Source of the DNA: Conexibacter sp. SYSU D00693
Lineage (GTDB): Bacteria > Actinomycetota > Thermoleophilia > Solirubrobacterales > Solirubrobacteraceae
Reading direction: 5' to 3'
Assembly (NCBI RefSeq): GCF_017084525.1
Contig: NZ_CP070950.1
Coordinates: 2,046,001-2,110,000 of the forward strand
DNA: 64,000 nucleotides
Below, one piece after another: positions 47,933 through 57,423 of this stretch (positions are counted from its first letter, which is position 1; the number at the start of each line of letters is the position of its first letter). The notes below the pieces were generated by a model that saw nothing but the letters and a program-made list of their open reading frames with translations, had not been told where the DNA came from and did not search any database. A program made the translations under genes and the position numbers.

Positions 47933-49580
47933 GCGCCCGTCCGCCGCCACCCACGAGGTCACCAACCAGCCGCCGCCGCTGGCGCCGCTGAACCTCTTCA
48001 CCTCCGACCGCGTCCTGCAGGAGGCGGCCGAGCGCGAGGGCGCGGGCTGGGCCCGCCAGGCGCTCGTCGAGGCGGGCGAGAGCTGGGGCGGCGAGCCGCT
48101 GCTCGAGTGGGGCCCGCAGGCCAACGAGAACCCGCCGAGGCTCAAGGTCGTCGACCGCTACGGCCACCGCCTCGACGAGGTCGAGTTCCATCCCTCCTGG
48201 CACGAGCTCATGCGGCTGTCCAGCGAGGGCGGGCTCAACAGCCTCCCGTGGACGGAGACCGAGCGCCCGGCACACGTCGTCCGCGCGGCCGGCGCGATCA
48301 TGACCGGGCAGGTCGAGGCCGGCCACGGCTGCCCGATGACGATGACCTTCGCGGTCGTGCCGGCGCTCCGCGCGCAGTCCGAGATCGCCGCCGAGTGGGA
48401 GCCGCTGCTGACCGCGCCGGCCTACGACGGCCGGCTCATCCCCGCGTCGGAGAAGGGCTCGGCGAAGGCGGGCATGGCGATGACCGAGAAGCAGGGCGGC
48501 TCGGACGTGCGCGCCAACACGACGGTCGCCGAGCCGGTGGACGGGGGCGGCGCCGGCGGCGAGTACCTCCTGCGCGGCCACAAGTGGTTCTGCAGCGCGC
48601 CGATGTGCGACATGTTCCTCGTCCTGGCCCAGACGGAAGACCATCCCACCCGCCCCTCGTGCTTCCACGTGCCGCGGATCCTCCCCGACGGCTCGCGCAA
48701 CGTCTTCCGCATCCAGCGGCTGAAGGAGAAGCTCGGCGACCGCTCCAACGCGTCGTCGGAGGTCGAGTTCGACGGCACGTGGGGCCGGATGGTCGGCGAG
48801 CCGGGCCGCGGCGTCCCGACGATCATCGAGATGGTCGGCCACACCCGGCTGGACTGCATCATCGGCTCGGCCGCCGGCATGCGCTGGGCCGTCGCCAACG
48901 CGACGTGGCACACGGCGCACCGCGCAGCCTTCGGCAAGCTCCTCGCCGAGCAGCCGCTCATGCGCAACGTGCTCGCGGACATCGCCATCGAGTCCGAGGC
49001 CGCGACCGCGCTGGCGCTGCGCCTCGCCCGCGCCTACGACGAGGACGACGTCGCCCTGCGGCGCCTCGGGACCGCGGTGGGCAAGTACTGGGTGTGCAAG
49101 CGCCTCCCGGGCCTCGCGGCCGAGGCGATGGAGTGCCTGGGCGGCAACGGCTTCGTCGAGGAGTCCGGCATGCCGCGCCTCTTCCGCCAGTCGCCGCTGA
49201 ACTCCATCTGGGAGGGCTCGGGCAACGTCAACGCGCTCGACGTCCTGCGCGCGCTGGCCAAGCAGCCCGAGGTCCTCGCGGCGTACTTCGACGAGCTCGA
49301 GCTGGCGGGCGGCGCCGACGCGCGCCTGGACGCGTTCATCGCCGGCGTGCGCGACGAGTTCGCCGACCTCGACGGCGTGGAGGTCCGCGCGCGGCGGATC
49401 GTCGAGAAGCTCGCCCTCGCGTGGCAGGGCTCGCTCCTGGTCCGCGGCGCGCCGGCCGAGGTCGCCGACGCGTTCTGCGCCTCGCGCCTGGCGGGGGACG
49501 CCGGCCTGGCCTACGGGACGTTGCCGCGCGGGCTGGACCTCGCCGCGATCGTGGAGCGCGCGACGCCAGTGGCGGCGTAG
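47919..49580 (+). CDS. aidB: AidB-like acyl-CoA dehydrogenase
   Basis: A 553-residue flavoprotein closely resembling E. coli AidB, an alkylation-response protein. Matches run through the whole length: N-terminal LNLFTSDRVLQEAAEREGAG, CPMTMTFAVVPAL, MTEKQGGSDVRANTT, RLKEKLGDRSNASSEVEF, NSIWEGSGNVNALDVLRALAKQ. AidB has a C-terminal DNA-binding domain, retained here in length. Its function (DNA protection or acyl-CoA metabolism) is unsettled. Confidence 0.92.
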   Translation: MSVAERPSAATHEVTNQPPPLAPLNLFTSDRVLQEAAEREGAGWARQALVEAGESWGGEPLLEWGPQANENPPRLKVVDRYGHRLDEVEFHPSWHELMRLSSEGGLNSLPWTETERPAHVVRAAGAIMTGQVEAGHGCPMTMTFAVVPALRAQSEIAAEWEPLLTAPAYDGRLIPASEKGSAKAGMAMTEKQGGSDVRANTTVAEPVDGGGAGGEYLLRGHKWFCSAPMCDMFLVLAQTEDHPTRPSCFHVPRILPDGSRNVFRIQRLKEKLGDRSNASSEVEFDGTWGRMVGEPGRGVPTIIEMVGHTRLDCIIGSAAGMRWAVANATWHTAHRAAFGKLLAEQPLMRNVLADIAIESEAATALALRLARAYDEDDVALRRLGTAVGKYWVCKRLPGLAAEAMECLGGNGFVEESGMPRLFRQSPLNSIWEGSGNVNALDVLRALAKQPEVLAAYFDELELAGGADARLDAFIAGVRDEFADLDGVEVRARRIVEKLALAWQGSLLVRGAPAEVADAFCASRLAGDAGLAYGTLPRGLDLAAIVERATPVAA

Positions 49581-49588
49581 GGCGGCGC

Positions 49589-50191
49589 TCAGACCCCGGA
49601 CGACAGCGGCACCGCCGCCCGCAGCCGCTCCTCGTAGGCGACCTGCGAGATCTCCTGCGCCCCGAGGCGCAGCAGGTGCGGCGTGGAGAGCTGGACGTCG
49701 CAGACGACGCAGCCGCCGCTCGCCAGCGTCTCGAGGGTGCGCAGCAGCGCGACGTTCCCGGCGTGCGGGCGCAGGTGGAACATCGACTCGAGCATCGCCG
49801 CGCCGTCGAGGGTGACCGCGAGCACGCCGGCGAGCAGCTCGCGGCCGTCGGCGTCCCAGAGCTCGAACGAGTGCGCGTGACCCGCGGCGTGCAGGGCGCC
49901 GTAGAGCGCGCCCATGCGCGGGGTCAGCCAGACCCCGTCGCCGTCGCGGCGCGGGCGGGCGCAGCCCTGCAGCACGCGGTCGAAGGCGAGGTCGAGACGC
50001 AGCTGCCAGCCCTCCCGCTCGCCGACGGCCACCGAGCGGCGGACCTTGCGGCGGGTGTGGGCGAGCGCGTCGGGGTCGAGCTCGAAGACCGTGCGCGGGT
50101 CGGCGGTCCACCAGGGCAGCTCCGTGCGGCCCTCCTCGTCCATGGGGAAGAGGCCGAGCGCGTAGAGCCCGAGGATCCGTCCGACGTCCAC
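49589..50191 (-). CDS. aat: Leucyl/phenylalanyl-tRNA-protein transferase
   Basis: Adds Leu or Phe to proteins starting with Lys or Arg (N-end rule). 200 residues with the family's landmarks: GLFPM, PWWTADPRTVF, HAAGHAHSFELWD, MLESMFHLRPHAGNVAL, and VVCDVQLSTPHLLRLGAQEIS. GTG start. It is convergent with aidB (8 nt between ends) and divergent from the M50 gene. A degradation partner such as ClpS is not in the window. Confidence 0.92.
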   Translation of the reverse strand: MDVGRILGLYALGLFPMDEEGRTELPWWTADPRTVFELDPDALAHTRRKVRRSVAVGEREGWQLRLDLAFDRVLQGCARPRRDGDGVWLTPRMGALYGALHAAGHAHSFELWDADGRELLAGVLAVTLDGAAMLESMFHLRPHAGNVALLRTLETLASGGCVVCDVQLSTPHLLRLGAQEISQVAYEERLRAAVPLSSGV

Positions 50192-50225
50192 CTGCCCATC
50201 ATCTTCGCCCGGAGGCGCCCGCGGG

Positions 50226-51389
50226 ATGCGTCACCATGTCCGACGCGTGTTCGGCGGCGGCGGCTCGATCCAGCTCTTCCGGGTCCTCGGGATCCGCGTG
50301 GGTGCCAGCCCGAGCTGGTTCGTCGTCCTCTTCCTGCTGATCTACCTGCTGTCGGACTACTTCGACGACTACTGGGTGGCCGTCGGGGCGGCGTTCTGCT
50401 TCTTCGCCTCGCTGCTGCTCCACGAGCTCGGCCACGCGCTGGTCGCCCGCCGCGAGGGGATCGGCATCAGCGGCATCGACCTGTGGTTCTTCGGCGGCCT
50501 CGCGCGCATGACGCGCGAGCCCGACACCCCGGGCGAGGAGTTCCGCGTCGCCGTGGCCGGCCCGCTCGCGACCGCGCTGGTCATCGGCCTCTGCGTCCTC
50601 ATCGGCACCCTGCTGTCCCAGACGGGCGACGTGCTCGACGCCGCGCTCCTCGAGAGCCCGGACGTCGGCGCCGGCGTGCAGCTGGTGGGCTGGCTCGCCC
50701 TCGTCAACGCCTTCCTGCTGGCGTTCAACCTCGTGCCCGCCTTCCCGCTCGACGGCGGGCGCATCGCCCGCGCCGCGGTGTGGCGCGCGACGGGCGACCG
50801 CAACCGCGCCACGCGCGCCAGCGCCCGGCTGGGCCAGGGCTTCGGCTACCTGCTCATCGGCGTCGGCATCGCGCTCATCGCCGCGGGCGACCCGGCCAAC
50901 GGCATCTACATGGCCGTCCTGGGCCTGTTCCTCGGCCAGGCCGCGCGCGGGGCGATCCTCTCCAGCGCGTTCTCCGAGCGCCTCGAGGGCATCACCGCCG
51001 CCGACGTCATGGACGACGACCCCGTCGCCGTGCCGGGCGACGCCGACGCGCGCCGCACCCACGACGAGTTCTTCCTGCGCTACGGCTGGCCGTCGTTCCC
51101 CGTGACCGACGCCGCCGGGCGCTACCTCGGGCTGCTGCGCGCCGAGCGCGTCGACGAGGCGCTCGCGGGCGGCCTCGAGCGCTCCGCCGCCGCGGACCTC
51201 GCCGACGCCGACCACGACCTGCGCGTCGCCGCCGCGACGCCCCTCCAGGCGCTGCTGGCCCACGAGCCGCTGGCCCGCCTCGGGACGCTGTCGGTGGTCG
51301 ACGCGCAGGAGCGGCTGGTCGGCACGCTGACCGTCCAGCAGGTCCGCCGCGCGCTGGCCGCCAGCGCGTCCGAGCCCTTGCGCGGATAG
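50226..51389 (+). CDS. M50 site-2 protease family with CBS domains
   Basis: A 387-residue intramembrane zinc metalloprotease. HELGH (about 66-70) and the distal NLVPAFPLDGG motif are intact, within at least six hydrophobic segments. From about residue 260 two CBS-like repeats follow (ITAADVMDDDPVAV..., VAAATPLQALLAHEPL...), which usually bind adenylates and regulate activity. ATG 50226 with GGAGG 10 nt upstream. Substrate unknown. Confidence 0.92.
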   Translation: MRHHVRRVFGGGGSIQLFRVLGIRVGASPSWFVVLFLLIYLLSDYFDDYWVAVGAAFCFFASLLLHELGHALVARREGIGISGIDLWFFGGLARMTREPDTPGEEFRVAVAGPLATALVIGLCVLIGTLLSQTGDVLDAALLESPDVGAGVQLVGWLALVNAFLLAFNLVPAFPLDGGRIARAAVWRATGDRNRATRASARLGQGFGYLLIGVGIALIAAGDPANGIYMAVLGLFLGQAARGAILSSAFSERLEGITAADVMDDDPVAVPGDADARRTHDEFFLRYGWPSFPVTDAAGRYLGLLRAERVDEALAGGLERSAAADLADADHDLRVAAATPLQALLAHEPLARLGTLSVVDAQERLVGTLTVQQVRRALAASASEPLRG

Positions 51390-51486
51390 CAGCCCCGACG
51401 AGGCGCGTGGGCGTGCGCCGGGCAGGGGTCGGGCTGCGGGGTCCCGCGTATAAGCTGCGAGACCCCCTCGAAGCTCTCGGAGGAGC

Positions 51487-53184
51487 ATGCCCCAGCACGA
51501 CGTCCTGATCCTCGGTGCCGGCCTGGCCGGCCAGCGCGCCGCCCTCGCGGCGGCCGACGCGGGCGCCACCGTGGCGATCATGTCCAAGGTCCACCCGGTG
51601 CGCTCCCACAGCGTGGCTGCGGCCGGTGGCATCAACGCGGCCATCAACGTCGCCGACGACTGGCGCTCGCACGCCTACGACACGGTGAAGGGGTCCGACT
51701 TCCTCGGCGACCAGGACGCCATCGAGGTCATGTGCTCCGAGGCGCCCAACGAGGTCATGCACCTCGAGCACATCGGGGTGACCTTCCACCGCAACGAGAC
51801 CGGCGAGCTCGACCTGCGCGCCTTCGGCGGCGCCTCGATGAAGCGCACCGCCTACGTCGCGGACATCACCGGCCAGGCGATCCTCCACGTCCTCTACGAG
51901 CAGCTCATGAAGTACCACGAGCGCGTGGACCGCTACGAGGAGTGGTTCACCACGTCGCTGCTCCAGGACGAGCAGGGCACCTGCACCGGCTGCATCGCCC
52001 GCAACATCCGCACGGGCGCGCTCGAGGCCTTCACCGCCAAGAACGTCATCCTCGCCACCGGCGGCGCCGGCCAGTGCTGGAAGCCGACGACCAACGCCCT
52101 GATCTGCACGGGCGACGGCATCTCGATGGCCTACCGCATCGATGCGCCGCTCATGGACATGGAGATGGTCCAGTACCACCCGACCACGCTGGTCGAGAAC
52201 GGCTTCCTCATCACCGAGGGCGCCCGCGGCGAGGGCGCGCACCTGCTCAACAGCGAGGGCGAGCGCTTCATGGAGAAGTACGCGCCCAACAAGATGGAGC
52301 TCGCCTCGCGCGACGTCGTCTCGCGAGCCGAGCAGACCGAGATCAACGAGGGCCGCGGCGTCGGCGAGGACGGGTCGGGCATCTACCTCGACATCACCGT
52401 CGTCCCGAAGAAGCGCACGCTCGAGGCGCTGCGCGAGATCGTCAACATCGGCAAGGACTTCGCCGGTGTGGACATCACGAAGGAGCCCATCCTCATCCGC
52501 CCGGGCCAGCACTACATCATGGGCGGCGTCAAGACCGACGTGGACGGCGCCACGCCGATCCCGGGCCTCTACGCCGCCGGCGAGGTCGCCTGCGTCTCGG
52601 TCCACGGCGGCAACCGCCTGGGCGCGAACTCGCTGCTGGACACGCTGATCTTCGGCCGCCGCTCGGGCGAGCACGCCGCGGAGCGCGCGAAGAACATGCG
52701 CATGCCCGAGCCGGCCACGCCGGCCCGCCTGCGCCAGGACGCCGACATGATCGACGCGATCCTCAGCCGCCCCAAGACGGGCCGCCGGGTCTCGGAGATC
52801 AAGGAGGAGCTCGGCACCGAGATGAACAAGAACGTCGCGGTGTTCCGCGACGAGGCCGGCCTCCAGCACGCCCACGAGACGGTCCGCCGCCTCAAGGAGG
52901 AGGCCAAGACGGCCTACGTCGACGACCGCGGCACCGTCTTCAACCAGGACGTCCTGGGCGCCATCGAGCTGGGCTTCATGCTCGACTGCGCCGAGGCGAC
53001 CGTCGTCGCCGCGATCGAGCGCAAGGAGTCGCGCGGCGCGCAGTTCCGCACCGACTTCCCCGAGCGCGACGACGAGACCTGGCTCAAGCACATCGACATC
53101 TCCCGCAACGGGGAGGACGTCCCGAGCGTGACCTACTCGCCCGTGACGATCACCGACTGGCAGCCCGAGGAGCGCAAGTACTAG
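51487..53184 (+). CDS. sdhA: Succinate dehydrogenase flavoprotein subunit
   Basis: 565 residues. FAD-binding [20 protein letters not shown]; the His in [15 protein letters not shown] is the covalent FAD site; LILATGGAG-like [22 protein letters not shown]; and [13 protein letters not shown] with the substrate-binding residues. GGAGGAGC precedes the ATG directly. A TATAAG box at 51449 is a candidate promoter. First gene of the sdh operon. Confidence 0.96.
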   Translation: MPQHDVLILGAGLAGQRAALAAADAGATVAIMSKVHPVRSHSVAAAGGINAAINVADDWRSHAYDTVKGSDFLGDQDAIEVMCSEAPNEVMHLEHIGVTFHRNETGELDLRAFGGASMKRTAYVADITGQAILHVLYEQLMKYHERVDRYEEWFTTSLLQDEQGTCTGCIARNIRTGALEAFTAKNVILATGGAGQCWKPTTNALICTGDGISMAYRIDAPLMDMEMVQYHPTTLVENGFLITEGARGEGAHLLNSEGERFMEKYAPNKMELASRDVVSRAEQTEINEGRGVGEDGSGIYLDITVVPKKRTLEALREIVNIGKDFAGVDITKEPILIRPGQHYIMGGVKTDVDGATPIPGLYAAGEVACVSVHGGNRLGANSLLDTLIFGRRSGEHAAERAKNMRMPEPATPARLRQDADMIDAILSRPKTGRRVSEIKEELGTEMNKNVAVFRDEAGLQHAHETVRRLKEEAKTAYVDDRGTVFNQDVLGAIELGFMLDCAEATVVAAIERKESRGAQFRTDFPERDDETWLKHIDISRNGEDVPSVTYSPVTITDWQPEERKY

Positions 53185-54371
53185 TGGCCGACACCCGCAA
53201 GCCCGCGCAGGACTTCACGCTGCGCATCCGGCGCTACGACCCGGAGTCGGGCGAGGCGCCCACCTGGGACCAGCACACGATCAAGCTCGAGCCGCACCGG
53301 TCGGTCCTCGAGGGCATCCTGCAGGCCAAGGCGAAGTTCGACGGCTCGATCGGCATCCGCTGCTCGTGTCGCGCGGCGATCTGCGGCTCCTGCGGCGTGC
53401 GCATCAACGGCCAGCCCGGCCTCGCCTGCCACACCCACCTCGACAAGGCGCTCGCGACCGCCAAGGACGGGGTCATCGAGGTCGAGCCGATGGGCAACAT
53501 GCCCATCATCAAGGACCTCATCGTGGACATGGACGCCGTCCACTGGAAGAAGGTCCAGCGCGTCACGCCGTGGCTGCTCGCCGACGACGAGAACATGCCC
53601 GAGCGCGAGCACGTCGTCCCGCGCGAGTCGATGATCGACGTCACGCAGTCGATGGCCTGCATCCAGTGCGGCGCCTGCGTCTCGGACTGCCTCTCGATGG
53701 AGGTCGACCCGCTCTTCGTCGGCCCGGCCGCCCTCGCGAAGGCCTACCGCTTCGTCGGCGACCCGCGCGACACGCAGCACTTCGAGCGCCTGAAGGACCT
53801 CTCCGAGGACCCGCACGGCATCTTCGACTGCACGCACTGCTTCAAGTGCATCGAGGCCTGCCCCAAGGGCGTGGCGCCGATGAACCAGATCATGCGCCTG
53901 CGCCGCCGCGCGAGCGCCGACCACGGCATCGAGGACCGCAACAACGGCGTGCGCCACGAGCACGCCTTCACGACGCTCGTGCGCCAGGGCGGCCTCCTCC
54001 ACGAGGCCGAGCTGCTGCCGCGCTCCTACGGCGGCGACTCGTGGTTCGGCAAGTTCCACCCGAACGCCGGCCAGGAGCTCATCGACTCGCTGCCGGTCAT
54101 CACCAAGGCGCTGCTGCGCCGCAAGGTCACCCCGGGGGCGGCGCTCAAGCCGCACCGCATCCCCAAGGAGGACCTGAAGTCGATCCAGCGGATCTCGGAC
54201 GTCATCGAGGCGCGCGACGAGCGGATCGAGCTCAACCTGTACATCACCGGCTACGACGAGGAGACGGAGGGCGCCAAGGAGCCCAACGTCGCCGCGGTCG
54301 CCGGAGGCGGCGAGGACGGGGCGATGCCCTCGGCCCCGGGTGCCGACCCCGCAGGAAGGACGAAGGAATGA
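53184..54371 (+). CDS. sdhB: Succinate dehydrogenase iron-sulfur subunit, long form
   Basis: 395 residues, about 140 longer than classical SdhB. The N-terminal [2Fe-2S] site is [13 protein letters not shown]...C; two clusters follow in [11 protein letters not shown] and [14 protein letters not shown]. The extension after residue 260 is helix-rich. GTG 53184 shares a base with the sdhA stop. It reduces electrons from SdhA and hands them to the cysteine-rich third subunit. Confidence 0.95.
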   Translation: MADTRKPAQDFTLRIRRYDPESGEAPTWDQHTIKLEPHRSVLEGILQAKAKFDGSIGIRCSCRAAICGSCGVRINGQPGLACHTHLDKALATAKDGVIEVEPMGNMPIIKDLIVDMDAVHWKKVQRVTPWLLADDENMPEREHVVPRESMIDVTQSMACIQCGACVSDCLSMEVDPLFVGPAALAKAYRFVGDPRDTQHFERLKDLSEDPHGIFDCTHCFKCIEACPKGVAPMNQIMRLRRRASADHGIEDRNNGVRHEHAFTTLVRQGGLLHEAELLPRSYGGDSWFGKFHPNAGQELIDSLPVITKALLRRKVTPGAALKPHRIPKEDLKSIQRISDVIEARDERIELNLYITGYDEETEGAKEPNVAAVAGGGEDGAMPSAPGADPAGRTKE

Positions 54372-55288
54372 AGGTCGCCTACTGGCCCGGCTGCGTCAGC
54401 CGTGGCTTCACCCCCGAGCTGCACGGGTCGGTCGCCAAGGTCGCCCCGCTGCTGGACATCGACCTCGTCGAGCTCGACCGCGCCTGCTGCACCGGCGCGG
54501 GCGTGATCGCCGAGCACAACCAGGAGCTCGCCGACACCTACAACGGCCGCACGTTCGCGCTGGCCCAGCAGGTGGAGGGCGCGGACCTGATGATGAACAT
54601 CTGCTCGACCTGCCAGGGCGCGCAGAGCGAGTCGCAGGAGCGCCTGGACGCCAACGCGGAGTACCGCGCGCACGTCAACGCGACGATCCAGGAGACCGAC
54701 GGGATCTCCTACGAGAAGGGGATCGTCAACAAGAACTTCCTGTGGCTGCTCGTCGAGGAGATCGGCCTCGACGCGCTCGCCAGCAAGGTCAAGAAGCCGC
54801 TGACCGACCTCCGGGTCGGCCCGTTCTACGGCTGCTACATCGTCCGCCCGACCGCCCGCCTGGGCATCGACGACGAGAACCCGCGCGACACGTACCTGTC
54901 GAAGGTCATCGAGGCGCTCGGCGGCACCGTGGTCGAGTACGCCGGCAGCCACAAGTGCTGCGGCTTCCCGATCATCACGATGAACAAGACGGCCTCCCTC
55001 AAGCAGGCCGGCCGCCACCTCGGCGACGCGATCGACGCCGACGCCGACTGCGTCGTGACGCCGTGCCCGCTGTGCCACCTCAACCTGGACCTCCAGCAGC
55101 CGCTGGCCGCCCGCGCCGCGGGCCGCGAGCTGGGCATGCCGGTCCTCCACCTGCCCCAGCTCGTCGGCCTGGCCCTCGGCCTGAGCCCCAAGGAGCTGGG
55201 CATGCAGCGCCACGTGGTCAAGCCGACGTCCGTCGTCGACTGGTCCACGTCCGTCGTCGCCGGTGTCGGCGGCGACCGCGGCTGGTAG
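54368..55288 (+). CDS. Cysteine-rich (CCG domain) third subunit of succinate dehydrogenase, type E
   Basis: 306 residues, related to heterodisulfide reductase HdrB. Two CCG repeats are complete: Cys9, Cys40-Cys41, Cys79 and Cys82; then Cys156, Cys197-Cys198, Cys233 and Cys236. No membrane helix is present. In type E succinate:quinone reductases (archaea, Campylobacterota, some Actinobacteria) this subunit replaces SdhC/D, attaching by an amphipathic segment. ATG overlaps the sdhB stop (ATGA). Confidence 0.9.
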   Translation: MKVAYWPGCVSRGFTPELHGSVAKVAPLLDIDLVELDRACCTGAGVIAEHNQELADTYNGRTFALAQQVEGADLMMNICSTCQGAQSESQERLDANAEYRAHVNATIQETDGISYEKGIVNKNFLWLLVEEIGLDALASKVKKPLTDLRVGPFYGCYIVRPTARLGIDDENPRDTYLSKVIEALGGTVVEYAGSHKCCGFPIITMNKTASLKQAGRHLGDAIDADADCVVTPCPLCHLNLDLQQPLAARAAGRELGMPVLHLPQLVGLALGLSPKELGMQRHVVKPTSVVDWSTSVVAGVGGDRGW

Positions 55289-55315
55289 TCGCGAGCTCCC
55301 TCCTGCCGACGTGAC

Positions 55316-55340
55316 GCGGGGCGGCCGATGGCCGCCCCGC
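55316..55340. terminator. Hairpin terminator after sdh operon
   Basis: GCGGGGCGGCC-GAT-GGCCGCCCCGC, perfect 11-bp stem, 28 nt after the last sdh stop. Confidence 0.7.
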
Positions 55341-55369
55341 TCATGCTCCCCCTGCTCAAGATGTGACGA

Positions 55370-55401
55370 GGGGCGCGTCGCCCTGCCCGCCGACGCGCCC
55401 C
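55370..55401. terminator. Second hairpin, tandem with the first
   Basis: GGGGCGCGTCG, 10-nt loop, CGACGCGCCCC: perfect 11-bp stem 30 nt beyond the first hairpin. The rest of the 55289-55644 gap holds no gene; it contains the direct repeats annotated next. Confidence 0.6.
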
Positions 55402-55564
55402 CCGTTGATCCCCTGTCCAGGTGGGTGTCCCCTGGCGGCCGACCCCATCGGCCGCCTCACCCGCCTGGTTCGCGTACCCCATGCGCCCCAGGGAAGTTCT
55501 GTGCTGCGAGGAGGATGATGCCGCGCGGGTAGGGCGCCGTCGTCCTCCCGGGCGGGTGATCTTC

Positions 55565-55607
55565 GGGTGAGGAAGAGGGTGAGTCGCGGGTGAGACAGGC
55601 CTCACCC
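55565..55607 (+). promoter_or_regulatory. Phased GGGTGAG repeats upstream of response regulator
   Basis: Three GGGTGAG copies begin at 55565, 55577 and 55588, that is 12 and 11 bp apart (one helical turn), followed by the inverted copy CTCACCC (55601-55607). A TAGGGT box at 55627 lies downstream, 12 nt before the ATG. This layout suggests a cooperative activator or repressor site. Confidence 0.6.
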
Positions 55608-55644
55608 TCCGGCCCGGATCTGCCGATAGGGTCGCCAGAGGCCG

Positions 55645-56259
55645 ATGCGATCGAGGACCGCCATCACCGTCGCCGCCGCCGGGTTCGAGGACCTCGTGCG
55701 CCTGGGCCTGCAGGCGCTGGTCGAGGCCGACGAGCACCTGGAGCTGCTGGCCGCCGACCTCCCGCTGGACCGGCTGGCCCTGTTCCTCGAAGACCTGCGC
55801 CCGACCGTCCTGCTGCTCAACGTGGAGGCGCTCGACTCGGCGGCCGACGTGCACCGGCTCCACGGCGCGATGCCCGACGTGCGCCTGGTGCTCCTGGCCG
55901 ACCGGCCCACACCGGCCGAGTCCAACCAGCTGCTGGCGCTCGGCGCCTCGGCCTGCCTGGGCAAGGCGGTGCAGGCCCGCGACATCCGCAACGCGATCCA
56001 CCTGGCGTCGCGGGGGCTGCAGGTCGTCCCCCAGGGGGCGAGCAACGGCGGCGCGCCGGCGACGCAGGCCGGCCCGGAGCTGCTGACGCCCCGCGAGGCC
56101 GACGTGCTCCAGCTCCTGCGCCAGGGCCGCTCGAACGCGGAGATCGCCCAGGCGCTGACGGTGAGCGTCGAGACGGTCCGCACCCACCGGCGCAACATCT
56201 ACCGCAAGCTCGGTGTGCGGACCCGCCGCGAGCTCGCGGCGCTCGGCCAGCACCGCTAG
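55645..56259 (+). CDS. NarL/LuxR-type response regulator lacking phospho-acceptor Asp
   Basis: 204 residues. The receiver-like N-terminal domain (1-118) retains the fold pattern (PTVLLLNVEAL) but the phospho-acceptor Asp is Asn59, and the acidic pair near residue 10 reads VAAAG, so it cannot be phosphorylated normally. The LuxR helix-turn-helix is complete (LTPREADVLQLLRQGRSNAEIAQ...). No histidine kinase is adjacent; it is likely phosphorylation-independent. Confidence 0.88.
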   Translation: MRSRTAITVAAAGFEDLVRLGLQALVEADEHLELLAADLPLDRLALFLEDLRPTVLLLNVEALDSAADVHRLHGAMPDVRLVLLADRPTPAESNQLLALGASACLGKAVQARDIRNAIHLASRGLQVVPQGASNGGAPATQAGPELLTPREADVLQLLRQGRSNAEIAQALTVSVETVRTHRRNIYRKLGVRTRRELAALGQHR

Positions 56260-56393
56260 CGGCTGAGGACGCGCCCGGCGCGGCGCGGGCCGCGGGTCGT
56301 CCGCGGCGCGGGGCCCGGCGAGGCGGCGGCGCGGCGCTCGGCGTCGGCCAGCCGCTGGTCGACGTGGGTGGCGGTGAGGAGGTGCTCGATCAT
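56256..56393 (-). CDS. Possible 45-residue small protein
   Basis: MIEHLLTATHVDQRLADAER then an Arg/Pro/Ala-rich basic tail. GGGAGG lies 9 nt upstream of ATG 56393, one of the better ribosome sites in this part. The stop overlaps that of the response regulator (convergent). Start is divergent from the ArsR-like gene. No family; may be real or chance. Confidence 0.4.
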   Translation of the reverse strand: MIEHLLTATHVDQRLADAERRAAASPGPAPRTTRGPRRAGRVLSR

Positions 56394-56429
56394 GGGACGC
56401 AGCCTCCCGGGGTTGCGCTCGGCCGACGA

Positions 56430-56453
56430 ACGATTCACCCTGGCGTGAATCGT
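56430..56453. promoter_or_regulatory. Inverted-repeat operator, likely ArsR-type
   Basis: ACGATTCAC-N6-GTGAATCGT, perfect 9-bp arms, in the divergent gap ahead of the ArsR-like gene. It ends within the first codons of the extended reading of that gene. Confidence 0.7.
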
Positions 56454-56508
56454 CCGGTACGTCTTCACCGTCGAGGACCTCGCGCGCCTGCGGCTGGCGA
56501 TCTCGCCG

Positions 56509-57423
56509 ATGCAGGAGCTGCTGGCCGCGCTGCGGGCGCTCCAGGCGCCCGGAACCGCGGCGCTGCACCTGCCGTGGATCCGCCAGGCCCGCTCGCGCCT
56601 CGCCGGCCTCGACGTCCGCCCGCTGCTGGCCCTCGTGCCGGTCACCGGCTACGTGCCGGACTTCCTCGGGCCGCCGCCGGCGTCGCCCGAGACGACCGTC
56701 GGGGACGACCTCGCCGTCATCCGCGCCACCGACCCTGACCGCGTGCGCGTGGAGCTCGGCCACGCGGTCCCCCAGCTCGGCCCACCCGCGGCGCGGCTGG
56801 TGCGGGCGCTGCAGCGCGAGCCTGCCCGGACGCTCACCAGGCTGGCCGACCTCCTCGAGGAGGCCTGGGACCGGCTCGTCGAGCCCGACTGGCCACGGGT
56901 GCGCGCCCTCCTGCTCGCCGACGTCCAGCACCGTGCCCGCACGCTGGCCGACCGCGGCGCCGAGGCGATGCTCGACGACGTCCACCGCGACGTGCGCTGG
57001 CGCGAGGGGGCGGTCGAGCTGCGCGTCGCCTACGAGCGCGAGATCGAGCTGGGCGGCCGCGGGCTGCTGCTCGTCCCCTCCGCCTTCCTGGCCAAGATCG
57101 CGGTGGTGACCGACGAGCCCTGGCAGCCGACCGTCGTCTTCCCCGCCCGCGGCGTCGCGCTGCTGTGGGAGGACCCGCCGGCGGCGCCCGAGGGGCTGGC
57201 CCGCGTCCTGGGCGCCACCCGCGCGAGGCTCCTGGTGCGCCTGGAGGCGCCGGCGTCCACGACGGAGCTGGCGACCCAGCTGGGCCTCGCCCCGGGCGGC
57301 GTGTCGGCCCACCTCACCGCCCTGGCCGCGGCGGGACTGCTCAGCGCCCGGCGGGAGGGCCGCTCGGTCCTCTACCTGCGCACACCAGCTGCCGACGCGC
57401 TGCTGGCGGCCGCGGGCGGCTAG
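56509..57423 (+). CDS. ArsR-like winged-helix regulator (DUF5937 type)
   Basis: 304 residues from the first standard start, ATG 56509. A long N-terminal domain is followed by a C-terminal winged helix (STTELATQLGLAPGGVSAHLTALAAAGLLSARREGRSVLYLRT), as in actinobacterial ArsR relatives. The in-frame DNA before ATG encodes VRYVFTVEDLARLRLAIS, a conserved family beginning, but an in-frame TGA at 56446 is followed only by ATC (56449) and GTC with no ATG/GTG/TTG. So the real start may be non-canonical or the true N-terminus is lost. Confidence 0.85.
   Translation: MQELLAALRALQAPGTAALHLPWIRQARSRLAGLDVRPLLALVPVTGYVPDFLGPPPASPETTVGDDLAVIRATDPDRVRVELGHAVPQLGPPAARLVRALQREPARTLTRLADLLEEAWDRLVEPDWPRVRALLLADVQHRARTLADRGAEAMLDDVHRDVRWREGAVELRVAYEREIELGGRGLLLVPSAFLAKIAVVTDEPWQPTVVFPARGVALLWEDPPAAPEGLARVLGATRARLLVRLEAPASTTELATQLGLAPGGVSAHLTALAAAGLLSARREGRSVLYLRTPAADALLAAAGG

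Noticed and set aside
55515-55532. Four-codon frame ATG ATG CCG CGC GGG TAG behind GAGGAGG
   Set aside because: Possible leader peptide, but the ribosome site is too close and nothing downstream forms an attenuator.
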